From positions 1 to 7,284 of the forward strand of contig WTHH01000298.1 of the NCBI GenBank assembly GCA_011523195.1: DNA of 7,284 bases, in the 5' to 3' direction. Of this stretch, positions 1-5,689 are shown piece after piece. Made by a program: the position numbers and the translations under genes. The stretch is from Verrucomicrobiales bacterium (GTDB taxonomy: Bacteria; Verrucomicrobiota; Verrucomicrobiia; Limisphaerales; UBA1096). The notes under the pieces are model-generated. The model did no database searches. It saw only the letters and a list, made by a program, of their open reading frames with translations, and was not told where the DNA came from. The stretch's first letter is position 1; every line of letters starts with the position of its first letter.

Positions 1-292
1 CGTCCTGACTTTTGAACGATTCCGTGGCCGTGAACTTGGCGAGCTCCAGCAACCCGCCCCGTTCGGATTCGAACTCAGGCAGACTGGCCGTGAACGTCTG
101 GGTAATGGTCGCTTTTTGAAAGTTCGCGGCCCCTTTTACTGCTGATTCAATCAACCTCTCCGGCGTGCGAAGAATGTAAACAAAGGCGATCAACGCAAAC
201 AGCGCCACAAACACCACCACGATCGGCCAACGCCACGCCGTCAGTGCCGCCGAGATATTGGGCTTCTCCGGTTGCGGGGCCTCTTCGCTCAT
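1..292 (-). CDS. Membrane-anchored protein of unknown function, N-terminal part (cut by left edge)
   Basis: Reading the minus strand from the ATG at 292 gives 97 codons open to the window edge. Residues 1-20 are polar and Pro/Glu-rich. Residues 22-41 (IVVVFVALFALIAFVYI within them) form one strong transmembrane helix. After it comes a segment with alternating hydrophobic and polar residues (TITQTFTASLPEF), which looks like the start of an extracytoplasmic beta-rich domain. With no cleavage site visible, the helix is probably an anchor with the C-terminus outside. The start lies 4 bases after the stop of the fucose-isomerase-like gene with no clear Shine-Dalgarno, so translational coupling in one operon is likely. 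I do not recognise the family with certainty. A DUF4230-like protein is one weak possibility, and no enzymatic function is proposed. Confidence 0.75.
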   Translation of the reverse strand, partial: MSEEAPQPEKPNISAALTAWRWPIVVVFVALFALIAFVYILRTPERLIESAVKGAANFQKATITQTFTASLPEFESERGGLLELAKFTATESFKSQD

Positions 293-296
293 TCGA

Positions 297-1925
297 CTAT
301 TTCAATTGAACCTCGCCGCACAACTGAACGCGCAGGCCCATCTCGGCCAGCATCGCCGCCTTGATGCGCGCGCCCTTGTGTACCGCCTTTTCATTGGGAG
401 CATAAACAACCTGAATGTGGTTGGATTTATGCCGGGCCATCATCTGGTCACGGGTGACCCCTTTCAACACAGCGTGCATGATCGGCCATTGTGGTGTGGT
501 TTCCGCCCAGCGTCGTTCGGTCTCTTTTTGCGAAAGTTTCACAACTTCCGCGACGCCAATATCGCATTGCAACTCACCGTCCATAACAAAAACACGACTC
601 CACACAATCCAACCTGGCTTGGAGATGCCCTTCATCGTGCCTCCGCCCAGACGGAAATACATCGGCGGCTGACGTTCACTCGACGCTCCCTTCCATCCGC
701 CGATGAAATGAGCCGGTGGCGCCGCGCCGGAAATCAAAAACACCCAAACGTATTCACTGCGCCCGTTGACTTTGCAGGAAGCGCCCCACCGCAAATCATG
801 TAGCGTGTTCTCAGGGGGCCAGCCGAGTTCTTTCCAGAGGCGATTCGTTACCAACGCGTCCAGCCCGGCGCACTCGTCCACCTCATTAAAGTGAGGCACG
901 GCCTCGCCGGCAAACAGCTCCCGGCCATTCGAATCCCTAACCGGAGGTCGATCGACGTTGTTCAACATGCCCTCGGCGAGATCGCTGGCCGGCGACAAAT
1001 CCTTCAAACCCTGTTGGTACTGAATGCCGATCGTGGCACAACCAAACTCATCTGCAATCCGCACGGCCGCGATGTACATTTTGCACTGCAGAAGAACTTG
1101 CGCCTCGGTCAGGTCGGTTTCCCCGTTCGGCCCGTAATGGAATTTCACTCCCTTTTTTCTTAGCCAGGCGTATACCTCAGCAGCCTCCCCGTCGCTCACA
1201 CCCGTCATCGCTGCGAACAAGGCCGACTGGCTAAGGCGCTCTTTGAATAGGCCGGTTGGATTCAGTAACTCATCCGGAATGATGGCGTTGTGCATTCCCA
1301 TGCAGCCTTCGTCGAAGACTCCCATAATCGCCTTGGAGTCACGAAGTGCGCGGGCCACCGCTTGGCCAAACTGCACTTCCTTCAACGGCAATTTGAGCCG
1401 TTCCAAATCCCGGACATGACTCTGGTCGTGGTTCACTTCGCCATCACTGAGCCACTGCCGCAGGCTGTCTTGAAAATATCGATCGGCAAATTTCTCACTC
1501 CAAAGGGTACTGTATTCGACGCCCATTTTCGTAAGCGACCCGTTTAGGTTTAGCATTCCAACCAACCCCGGCCAGGTTCCGCTCCAGTTGGCCACCGTGA
1601 GAATCGGGCCGCGGTGAGTGGAAAGCCCGGGCAGGATATGCTGGCTATATTGCCAAACGCACTCAGCGACGATCAACGGAGCATCCGGATCCATCGTCCG
1701 GAACACCTCCATACCGCGTTTTTGCGAGTCGATGAATCCGTGTTTCTTTTTTCGGTCGAATCCGTTTGCTCTCACAGTAACCCAGCCCTCCGCCTTGAGT
1801 GCCTTGCTCAAGGCAGTCTCCATCTTGGACTGCTCCGCCCAGCAAACCTGATTGGCTGACAGGCGGAGATCACCGTTTGCCAGAATGTAAACCTGTTTCG
1901 CCTTTAACTTCTTCAATCCACTCAT
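297..1925 (-). CDS. L-fucose/L-arabinose isomerase-like protein
   Basis: A 542-residue cytoplasmic protein with the overall look of the FucI/AraA sugar ketol-isomerase superfamily. It has an N-terminal alpha/beta part (VYILANGDLRL at 12-22). GPILTVANWSGTWPG (106-120) is followed by GMLNLNGSL, comparable to the MNLNQSAHG stretch of arabinose isomerases. FDEGCMGMHNA (204-214) and NEVDECAG (347-354) carry acidic residues that could bind the catalytic metal. A C-terminal KSNHIQVVYAP (500-510) has His503 where this superfamily has a late active-site His. The family's reaction is aldose-ketose interconversion using Mn2+; the substrate here is unknown and activity is inferred. The open frame extends upstream to a TTG at 1964, but the ATG at 1925 is preferred because the extra 13 residues are Cys/Arg-rich and unlike a domain start. 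It is first in a unit with the membrane protein 4 bases downstream. A TTGGCCAA palindrome lies inside it at 1362. Confidence 0.72.
   Translation of the reverse strand: MSGLKKLKAKQVYILANGDLRLSANQVCWAEQSKMETALSKALKAEGWVTVRANGFDRKKKHGFIDSQKRGMEVFRTMDPDAPLIVAECVWQYSQHILPGLSTHRGPILTVANWSGTWPGLVGMLNLNGSLTKMGVEYSTLWSEKFADRYFQDSLRQWLSDGEVNHDQSHVRDLERLKLPLKEVQFGQAVARALRDSKAIMGVFDEGCMGMHNAIIPDELLNPTGLFKERLSQSALFAAMTGVSDGEAAEVYAWLRKKGVKFHYGPNGETDLTEAQVLLQCKMYIAAVRIADEFGCATIGIQYQQGLKDLSPASDLAEGMLNNVDRPPVRDSNGRELFAGEAVPHFNEVDECAGLDALVTNRLWKELGWPPENTLHDLRWGASCKVNGRSEYVWVFLISGAAPPAHFIGGWKGASSERQPPMYFRLGGGTMKGISKPGWIVWSRVFVMDGELQCDIGVAEVVKLSQKETERRWAETTPQWPIMHAVLKGVTRDQMMARHKSNHIQVVYAPNEKAVHKGARIKAAMLAEMGLRVQLCGEVQLK
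1361..1370. repeat. Iterated palindrome copy 1 (core TTGGCCAA), in the fucose-isomerase-like gene
   Basis: CTTGGCCAAA, with the exact 8-base palindrome at 1362-1369. On the coding (minus) strand it is read Phe-Gly-Gln (TTT GGC CAA). The flank on one side is CG, matching the longer consensus CGCTTGGCCAAGCG. Confidence 0.7.
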
Positions 1926-1961
1926 GTTCCGACGAAAAAGTAAGGGGCAACTCGTGACTGG

Positions 1962-1991
1962 CAAAGTCCAAAATGGTTCGATCAGACTTTG
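1962..1991. promoter_or_regulatory. Inverted repeat in a divergent intergenic gap, possible operator
   Basis: CAAAGTC (1962-1968) and GACTTTG (1985-1991) are perfect inverted 7-mers. Their centres lie 23 bases apart, about two helical turns. They sit in the 87-base gap between the divergent fucose-isomerase-like gene and the epimerase gene. The sequence GTCCAA is also repeated directly at 1966 and 1991. This geometry suits a dimeric regulator, but a 7-base arm can arise by chance, and the bases fall inside the rejected TTG-start extension of the minus-strand frame. The stretch 1988-1999 also matches the window's iterated palindrome at 10 of 12 bases, so it could instead be a decayed copy of that element. 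Confidence 0.2.
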
Positions 1992-2012
1992 TCCAAGCGA
2001 TAGAGTGCCGAC

Positions 2013-2870
2013 GTGCGGTCACTGATCATCGGTTGCGGTTATGTCGGCGAAGCGCTTGGCCAAAGGCTAATCGCGCTTGGCCACAGCGTCACCGGTATCC
2101 GCAGGGCCGACGAGCAAAACAACCGCTTGGATAAGCTCGGCATTCACCCACTCAATCTCGACATAACCGAAGCCGGAGCACTCGACCGACTTGAGGAGTC
2201 GTTTGACCATGTCGTCGTTGCGGTGTCCTCCTCGCGCGGGGGGCGGGAGGCGCATCAACGTGTCTTCGGAGCCGGCATAGCGAATGTTTGCGCTTGGCTG
2301 AAAACACACACCGCCCGGTCAGCCGTGTTCATCAGCAGCACCAGCGTCTACCGCCAAACAGAAGGCGAATGGGTCGACGAAAAATCGCGCACAGCAATGG
2401 ACACCGCCACGAGTAAGACTCTCCGCGACGCAGAGGATCAAATCGCATCAGTCGACAGCCCTGCCACAATTTTACGCTCTTCCGGTATCTACGGCCCAGG
2501 GCGAGGCTACCTGTTTCAACAATTCATAAAAGGGGCCGCAACCATCGAAGGCACCGGCGAACGATTCCTTAACATGGTTCACCGCGACGATCTCGCTAAG
2601 GCGATCATCCGGTCGTTCGACGGAAATGGCGGCACTTTCAACATCACCGACGACGAACCGGTGAGCCAACTGAATTTCTTCGAATGGCTAAGTGAAAGAA
2701 CAAATAGCCCACTACCACCATTCGCCCCTGAACCCGACCCGTCCACACGAAAAAGAGGCATCACAAACAAGCGAGTGTCGAACAAACGATTCAAAGAGGC
2801 GCTTGGTTTCGAATACACCCACCCCACCTTCCGTGAAGGGCTAGAGAATGAGTTAAGAATACAGCGCTAA
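2013..2870 (+). CDS. NAD(P)-binding epimerase/dehydratase, YeeZ-like atypical SDR
   Basis: A 285-residue Rossmann-fold protein. The nucleotide-binding glycine motif is GCGYVG (7-12) right at the N-terminus. A strand and acidic turn (NLDITEAG, 48-55) and VVVAVSSSRGG (67-77) follow. ISSTSVY (107-113) is the motif of extended SDRs, then LRSSGIYGPGRG (154-165), MVHRDDLAKAI (188-198) and GTFNITDDEP (207-216). Order and length match E. coli YeeZ (about 274 residues), an SDR-related protein without a firmly known substrate. The catalytic YxxxK of classical SDRs is not present: the corresponding region (about 131-135) reads TATSK. It may therefore be a binding protein or use another mechanism. The start is a GTG at 2013, since the glycine motif begins only seven codons in and no upstream in-frame start is better. 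No strong ribosome site is visible. The gene converges on fabI with an 11-base gap. Confidence 0.82.
   Translation: MRSLIIGCGYVGEALGQRLIALGHSVTGIRRADEQNNRLDKLGIHPLNLDITEAGALDRLEESFDHVVVAVSSSRGGREAHQRVFGAGIANVCAWLKTHTARSAVFISSTSVYRQTEGEWVDEKSRTAMDTATSKTLRDAEDQIASVDSPATILRSSGIYGPGRGYLFQQFIKGAATIEGTGERFLNMVHRDDLAKAIIRSFDGNGGTFNITDDEPVSQLNFFEWLSERTNSPLPPFAPEPDPSTRKRGITNKRVSNKRFKEALGFEYTHPTFREGLENELRIQR
2055..2064. repeat. Iterated palindrome copy 2, in the epimerase gene
   Basis: CTTGGCCAAA with exact TTGGCCAA at 2056-2063 and the left flank GCG of the long consensus. It is read Leu-Gly-Gln (CTT GGC CAA) just after the Rossmann glycine motif. A near-copy with one mismatch, CTTGGCCAC, follows at 2076-2084 and is read Leu-Gly-His. 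Confidence 0.7.
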
Positions 2871-2881
2871 CAGCGTACCGA

Positions 2882-3661
2882 TCACATGCCGCCCATAATT
2901 TGGTAGCCGCAGTCGACGTAGATGACCTGGCCGGTGATGGCCGCGCCGCCGTCGCTGGCAAGGAAGACTCCGGTCTGGCCGAGTTCCTCATGCGTCACGT
3001 TTCGACGAAGAGGCGCATGCTCGTCATAATGCTTCAGCATATCTGAAAAACCTGCGATTCCCCGTGCGGCAAGCGTGTTTACCGGGCCGGCGCTGATGCA
3101 GTTGACGCGAATCTTTTGCTCACCGAGATCGGCAGCAAGATAGCGTGTGCTCGCCTCAAGCGCCGCCTTGGCCACGCCCATGACATTGTAATGTTTGATC
3201 ACTTTCTCCGCACCATAATAGCTCATACCGATGATGCTGCCTCCATCGGTCATCAATGGTGCGGCGCGCTTGGCCAAGGCCACCAACGAGTAGGCACTGA
3301 TATCGTGCGCCGTGGAAAATGCCTCACGCGTTGTATCGGCAAAACGGCCCTCAAGCGCCTCGCGCGGCGCAAACGCCACTGAATGCAGCAACATGTCGAG
3401 TTTGCCGTTGAAGTGCGCTCCGACTTCCCCAAATACGCGGTCAATATCCTCATCGCTACTCACGTCGCACTCAGTAATTAGCGAGTCTCCACCAAAATCA
3501 GCCACCAGTTTTTCAACCTTTCCCTTCAGCCTTTCCCCCTGATAGGTGAACGCCAGCCTGGCCCCAGCCTCATGCCACGCCTTCGCGATTCCCCATGCTA
3601 TCGAATTCTTGTTAGCTACCCCAAAGACAACACCGGTTTTTCCCTCGAGTGGTTTACTCAT
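2882..3661 (-). CDS. fabI: Enoyl-[acyl-carrier-protein] reductase (NADH), FabI
   Basis: A 259-residue protein (E. coli FabI has 262) that reduces trans-2-enoyl-ACP to acyl-ACP, the last step of each fatty-acid elongation cycle. Typical FabI sites in order: the cofactor loop GVANKNSIAWGIA (14-26), TYQGERLKGKVE (39-50), where Gln41 matches the Gln40 of E. coli FabI, CDVSSDEDID (65-74), LLHSVAFAP (91-99), and SYYGAEKVIKHYNVMGVAK (147-165). In the last, Tyr148, Tyr158 and Lys165 correspond to E. coli Tyr146, Tyr156 and Lys163. ISAGPVNTLAA (189-199) and the terminal VDCGYQIMGGM complete it. The residue equivalent to E. coli Gly93, near the triclosan site, is Ala96, which is common in natural FabI proteins. 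The ATG at 3661 is chosen over the upstream TTG at 3700 because the protein then begins as FabI normally does. No strong Shine-Dalgarno is seen. The gene is transcribed away from the thioredoxin-like pseudogene. Confidence 0.97.
   Translation of the reverse strand: MSKPLEGKTGVVFGVANKNSIAWGIAKAWHEAGARLAFTYQGERLKGKVEKLVADFGGDSLITECDVSSDEDIDRVFGEVGAHFNGKLDMLLHSVAFAPREALEGRFADTTREAFSTAHDISAYSLVALAKRAAPLMTDGGSIIGMSYYGAEKVIKHYNVMGVAKAALEASTRYLAADLGEQKIRVNCISAGPVNTLAARGIAGFSDMLKHYDEHAPLRRNVTHEELGQTGVFLASDGGAAITGQVIYVDCGYQIMGGM
3269..3278. repeat. Iterated palindrome copy 3, in fabI
   Basis: CTTGGCCAAG, a perfect 10-base palindrome extended by G on the left. On the coding (minus) strand it is read Leu-Ala-Lys (TTG GCC AAG) within VALAKRAAP of FabI, a helix that does not form the active site. 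A one-mismatch relative, TTGGCCAC, lies in the same gene at 3168-3175. Confidence 0.7.
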
Positions 3662-3825
3662 CTGCCGGTCAGCAGTATTGAAAAACCGCTCACTTGGCAA
3701 GCGGGAAGAAAAGGCCTTACAGATTCAACCAAGCGGGCATCAGTTCCTCTTTTTATACAATCTCTTGAATCACGATGAAAACAAAACACCTCTCCAACAT
3801 TCTCCCGGCTTCGTTGCTCGTTGCA

Positions 3826-3835
3826 CTTGGCCAAG
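3826..3835. repeat. Iterated palindrome copy 4, in the signal-peptide remnant of the pseudogene
   Basis: CTTGGCCAAG, perfect over 10 bases, followed by C. In the frame from 3775 it is read Leu-Gly-Gln within the signal-peptide region (VALGQAGF). Confidence 0.7.
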
Positions 3836-3933
3836 CTGGATTCAGCCAAACCAAGCTGCTTGACTTTTTGCAGGATGAAAAATGCCCAGGGCGCGGTTTT
3901 TTTCGATCTACAACAACATCGACGCCGCGCGTG

Positions 3934-3945
3934 CCTAGGCCAAGC
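3934..3945. repeat. Probable mutated palindrome copy overlapping a nonsense codon of the pseudogene
   Basis: CCTAGGCCAAGC, followed by GC, differs from CCTTGGCCAAGC by one base. The changed base (A at 3937) creates the in-frame TAG at 3936-3938. Restoring T gives TTG GCC AAG, Leu-Ala-Lys, the same reading used by copies in fabI, hisC and the PmoA-like gene, and yields the sensible peptide ARALAKRTNKPLF. That this was once an intact copy is inference. Confidence 0.5.
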
Positions 3946-4511
3946 GCACCAACAAGCCATTGTTTGTCACGTTTCGATACGTCCCCTGCCACGCCAGCAA
4001 GAGGTTCGACGCTAAGGTGGCAAAGAACAACCAGCAAATCATCCGCTTAACGCAGGAACAGTTTGTCGCCGTTTGACAGGTTGAAATGAAGTGGGTCGAC
4101 TTGTCGCAGTTTCAATTCGACTACGACCTGAACTGGGCCGCGATGTTCGTCAACGCCGATGGCACGATGTACGAACGTTATGGAACCCAATCAGCTGCAG
4201 GCGCCGACGCCTACAACTCCATCGCATCCCTCGAGAAAACAATGCGGCGCGTGCTCGCTCCTCACGAAGATTATCCGAATAACAAAAACGGGCTCGCAGG
4301 AAAATTGGGCAAGCTGAAGCTGCACAAGACAGCTCTGGAGATGCCCTGCAAAAACATCGCGCGAAACGCAACTATGAGGGGGGAGAAGAACTACCCCTGA
4401 CGTTGCTGCGCAACGGCAAACACATCCAGTTCGATTGGCCGCTGACCGATGGCGACTGAAAAAAGCAGAAGTCTAACTCTCCGAGCCGGCCTTGGTCGTG
4501 AATTTTATTTA

Positions 4512-4532
4512 GGACGGCTGGGACTGCCGTCC
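4512..4532. repeat. Intergenic hairpin-forming palindrome between the pseudogene and hisC
   Basis: GGACGGC (4512-4518) and GCCGTCC (4526-4532) form a perfect 7-bp GC-rich stem around a 7-base loop (TGGGACT). It lies in the 83-base gap between the end of the plus-strand pseudogene and the stop of minus-strand hisC, so it could end transcription of either. No U-run follows on either strand, so a canonical intrinsic terminator is not supported. The shape also suits a dispersed REP-like intergenic element, and my recollection is that GGACGG...CCGTCC sequences recur between genes in Verrucomicrobia; this is from memory only. Confidence 0.45.
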
Positions 4533-4542
4533 CTACCTTGCG

Positions 4543-5640
4543 TCAGGTCAGCGCAGCTTTGAGGGCTTCGGCGGCGCGTTTGTTTTCATCGACGGTGCCG
4601 ATAGAGAGGCGAATCCATTCCGGCAGGCCGTAGCCGCCCATCGGTCGAGTGATGACGCCCTGTTTTTGAAGCTCCTCGAAAATGTCCTGACCGTCACCGA
4701 CTCGAATCAAGACGAAGTTGGCTGCGGACGGGACGAACTCGTATCCATTATCTTCGCAAAACGATTCGAAATACTGCAGTCCTTCGGCGTTGACCTTCCG
4801 TGTGTCGAGAAGATGATCGCCATCGTCCAGCGCAGCCATCGCGCCGGCCTGGGCGATGGAGTTCGTGTTAAACGGCTGCCGCACTTTCTCGAGCGCTGAA
4901 ATAAAATCAGGATGGCCAAAACCGTACCCGATTCGCAACCCAGCCAATCCGTAGATTTTGGAGAAGGTGCGCATAACCAAAAGGTTTGGGTTGTCCCCGG
5001 AACGAATCAATGGCAGCAGGTCAACCGGGGCGTCGAGAAATTCATAGTAGGCCTCATCCATCACCAGCAACACATCGTCAGGTACGCTTTCAACAAGTGC
5101 TCGAACGTCGTCCGGCTTGGCCAAGGTGCCGGTGGGGTTATTCGGATTGGCGACCCAAACGATTCGCGTTTCCGGCGTGATCGCATTGAGCATCGCCGGG
5201 AGATCGTGTCCGTATTCAATAGCCGGCACGGCGTTGACCTTCGCACCCATCATCATTGCAACGAGCGGATAGATCGCGAAACAATATTGCGAAACGACAA
5301 TCTCATCGGAGGGGCCAAGCAACGCGTGGGAAACAAACTCGATAATCTCATTGGAGCCGTTGCCCAGAATGATGTTATTCGGCTCCAAGTCCAATTTTGC
5401 TGCTAGTTTATTTTTCAGGTAAAACGCGTTGCCGTCTGGATAAAGGTGGCTTTGATTTACTGAAGCCTGCATGGCCTCGATCGCTTTCGGGCTGGGGCCA
5501 AGCGGATTTTCGTTGGAGGCAACCTTGATGATTTCAGCCGGCACGAGGCCAAGTTCGCGGGCCACCTCCTCAATCGGTCGCCCCGGCTGATATACCGGAA
5601 GACTGCGAAGGGACGGATTCAGCTTGTCGCAAATTGACAT
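4543..5640 (-). CDS. hisC: Histidinol-phosphate aminotransferase
   Basis: A 365-residue fold-type I PLP aminotransferase that converts imidazole-acetol phosphate and glutamate to L-histidinol phosphate in histidine synthesis; it is cytoplasmic and normally a dimer. HisC features in order: SNENPLGPSPKA (42-53), LYPDGNAFYLKNKLA (66-80), GNGSNEIIE (93-101), VANPNNPTGT (163-172) with the cofactor-contacting Asn167, MDEAYYEF (194-201) with Asp195 pairing the PLP ring nitrogen, and RTFSKIYGLAGLRIGYG (224-240) with Schiff-base Lys228 and phosphate-contacting Arg236. Near the end is WIRLSIGT (342-349), where Arg344 binds the substrate carboxylate. The length is typical of the family. Some relatives act on tyrosine or phenylalanine, so side activity is possible. 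The ATG at 5640 is a clear start without an obvious Shine-Dalgarno. Its upstream neighbour ends 36 bases away and is not a his gene, so hisC stands outside a his operon here. Confidence 0.95.
   Translation of the reverse strand: MSICDKLNPSLRSLPVYQPGRPIEEVARELGLVPAEIIKVASNENPLGPSPKAIEAMQASVNQSHLYPDGNAFYLKNKLAAKLDLEPNNIILGNGSNEIIEFVSHALLGPSDEIVVSQYCFAIYPLVAMMMGAKVNAVPAIEYGHDLPAMLNAITPETRIVWVANPNNPTGTLAKPDDVRALVESVPDDVLLVMDEAYYEFLDAPVDLLPLIRSGDNPNLLVMRTFSKIYGLAGLRIGYGFGHPDFISALEKVRQPFNTNSIAQAGAMAALDDGDHLLDTRKVNAEGLQYFESFCEDNGYEFVPSAANFVLIRVGDGQDIFEELQKQGVITRPMGGYGLPEWIRLSIGTVDENKRAAEALKAALT
5116..5125. repeat. Iterated palindrome copy 5, in hisC
   Basis: CTTGGCCAAG, perfect over 10 bases with G on the left flank. 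On the coding (minus) strand it is read Leu-Ala-Lys (TTG GCC AAG) just after the conserved NPNNPTG motif of HisC, at a position that tolerates substitution. Confidence 0.7.
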
Positions 5641-5652
5641 GGAATAATCAAA

Positions 5653-5671
5653 CCAAGCGCTTGGCCAAGCG
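5653..5671. repeat. Iterated palindrome copy 6, full-length intergenic form with overlapping second palindrome
   Basis: CGCTTGGCCAAGCG (5658-5671) is a perfect 14-base palindrome in the 36-base gap between the PmoA-like gene and hisC. CCAAGCGCTTGG (5653-5664) is a second perfect palindrome overlapping it, so CCAAGCG occurs twice in direct orientation 12 bases apart. The right end runs into GCGATCGC (5669-5676) and the hairpin that follows. It lies just upstream of the hisC start codon, so it could affect hisC expression; nothing in the sequence proves this. Confidence 0.7.
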
Positions 5672-5689
5672 ATCGCTCAATCGAGCGAT
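5672..5689. other. Hairpin overlapping the stop codon of the PmoA-like gene
   Basis: ATCGCTC (5672-5678) pairs perfectly with GAGCGAT (5683-5689) across a 4-base loop. The TGA stop of the minus-strand PmoA-like gene (5677-5679) lies inside it. TTTT follows on the plus strand, but no plus-strand gene is near; on the minus strand the transcript continues into palindrome copy 6 with no U-run. It may stabilise the 3' end or separate expression of the PmoA-like gene from hisC. Canonical termination is not supported. Confidence 0.4.

Larger units (their letters stand above)
3775..4459 (+). pseudogene. Decayed exported thioredoxin-like protein gene
   Basis: The remnant runs through all three plus frames. 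From the ATG at 3775, frame 1 gives a signal-peptide-like start (MKTKHLSNILPASLLVALGQ, then AGFSQ). The second frame (codons starting at multiples of three) picks up around a run of seven T at 3897-3903 and reads YNNIDAARA, stop TAG (3936-3938), AKRTNKPLFVTFRYVPCHASK, FVAV, stop TGA (4074-4076), then VDLSQFQFDYDLNWAAMFV and EKTMRRVLAPHEDYPNN. Around 4346 the reading passes to the third frame, giving NYEGGEELPLTLLRNGK and ending at TGA 4457-4459. The FVTFR-x-VPC-xx-x pattern marks the redox site of a thioredoxin-like family common in Verrucomicrobia and Planctomycetes. Tyr (3978-3980) and Ser (3996-3998) stand where I would expect Cys, leaving one Cys. I expected a CxxCH motif before NYEG, and it is absent. 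Two stops, two frame changes and lost cysteines support a true pseudogene rather than recoding; other genes here use TGA as stop. Confidence 0.8.

Noticed and set aside
258..803. Long plus-strand open frame of 181 codons opposite the fucose-isomerase-like gene
   Set aside because: Antisense shadow of a clearly coding minus-strand gene; its peptide has no recognisable family features.
1926..1964. N-terminal extension of the fucose-isomerase-like protein to the TTG at 1964
   Set aside because: It adds a 13-residue Cys/Arg-containing stretch unlike a domain start; the ATG at 1925 gives a natural beginning.
3674..3700. Possible fabI promoter on the minus strand (TTGCCA, 15-base spacer, AATACT)
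   Set aside because: The spacer is too short, the -10 is poor, and the implied leader would be only a few bases.
3755..3762. TATACAAT as a -10 box for the thioredoxin-like gene
   Set aside because: No -35 at proper distance, and the implied start site lies only a few bases before the ATG.
3897..3903. Programmed frameshift at the T7 run
   Set aside because: A stop codon follows shortly in the new frame and further damage lies downstream, so regulated recoding is not supported.
4074..4076. In-frame TGA in the thioredoxin-like gene as a selenocysteine codon
   Set aside because: It does not fall at a redox Cys position, a TAG also interrupts the frame, two frame changes are present, and the flanking cysteines are lost. 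A pseudogene explains all of this.
4912..5406. Plus-strand open frame of 164 codons opposite hisC
   Set aside because: Antisense shadow of hisC, whose motifs are intact throughout.
5669..5676. GCGATCGC, the cyanobacterial HIP1 core, also present at 7068-7075
   Set aside because: Only two copies, one overlapping another palindrome and one in a coding region; not a convincing excess, and the gene families do not point to cyanobacteria.
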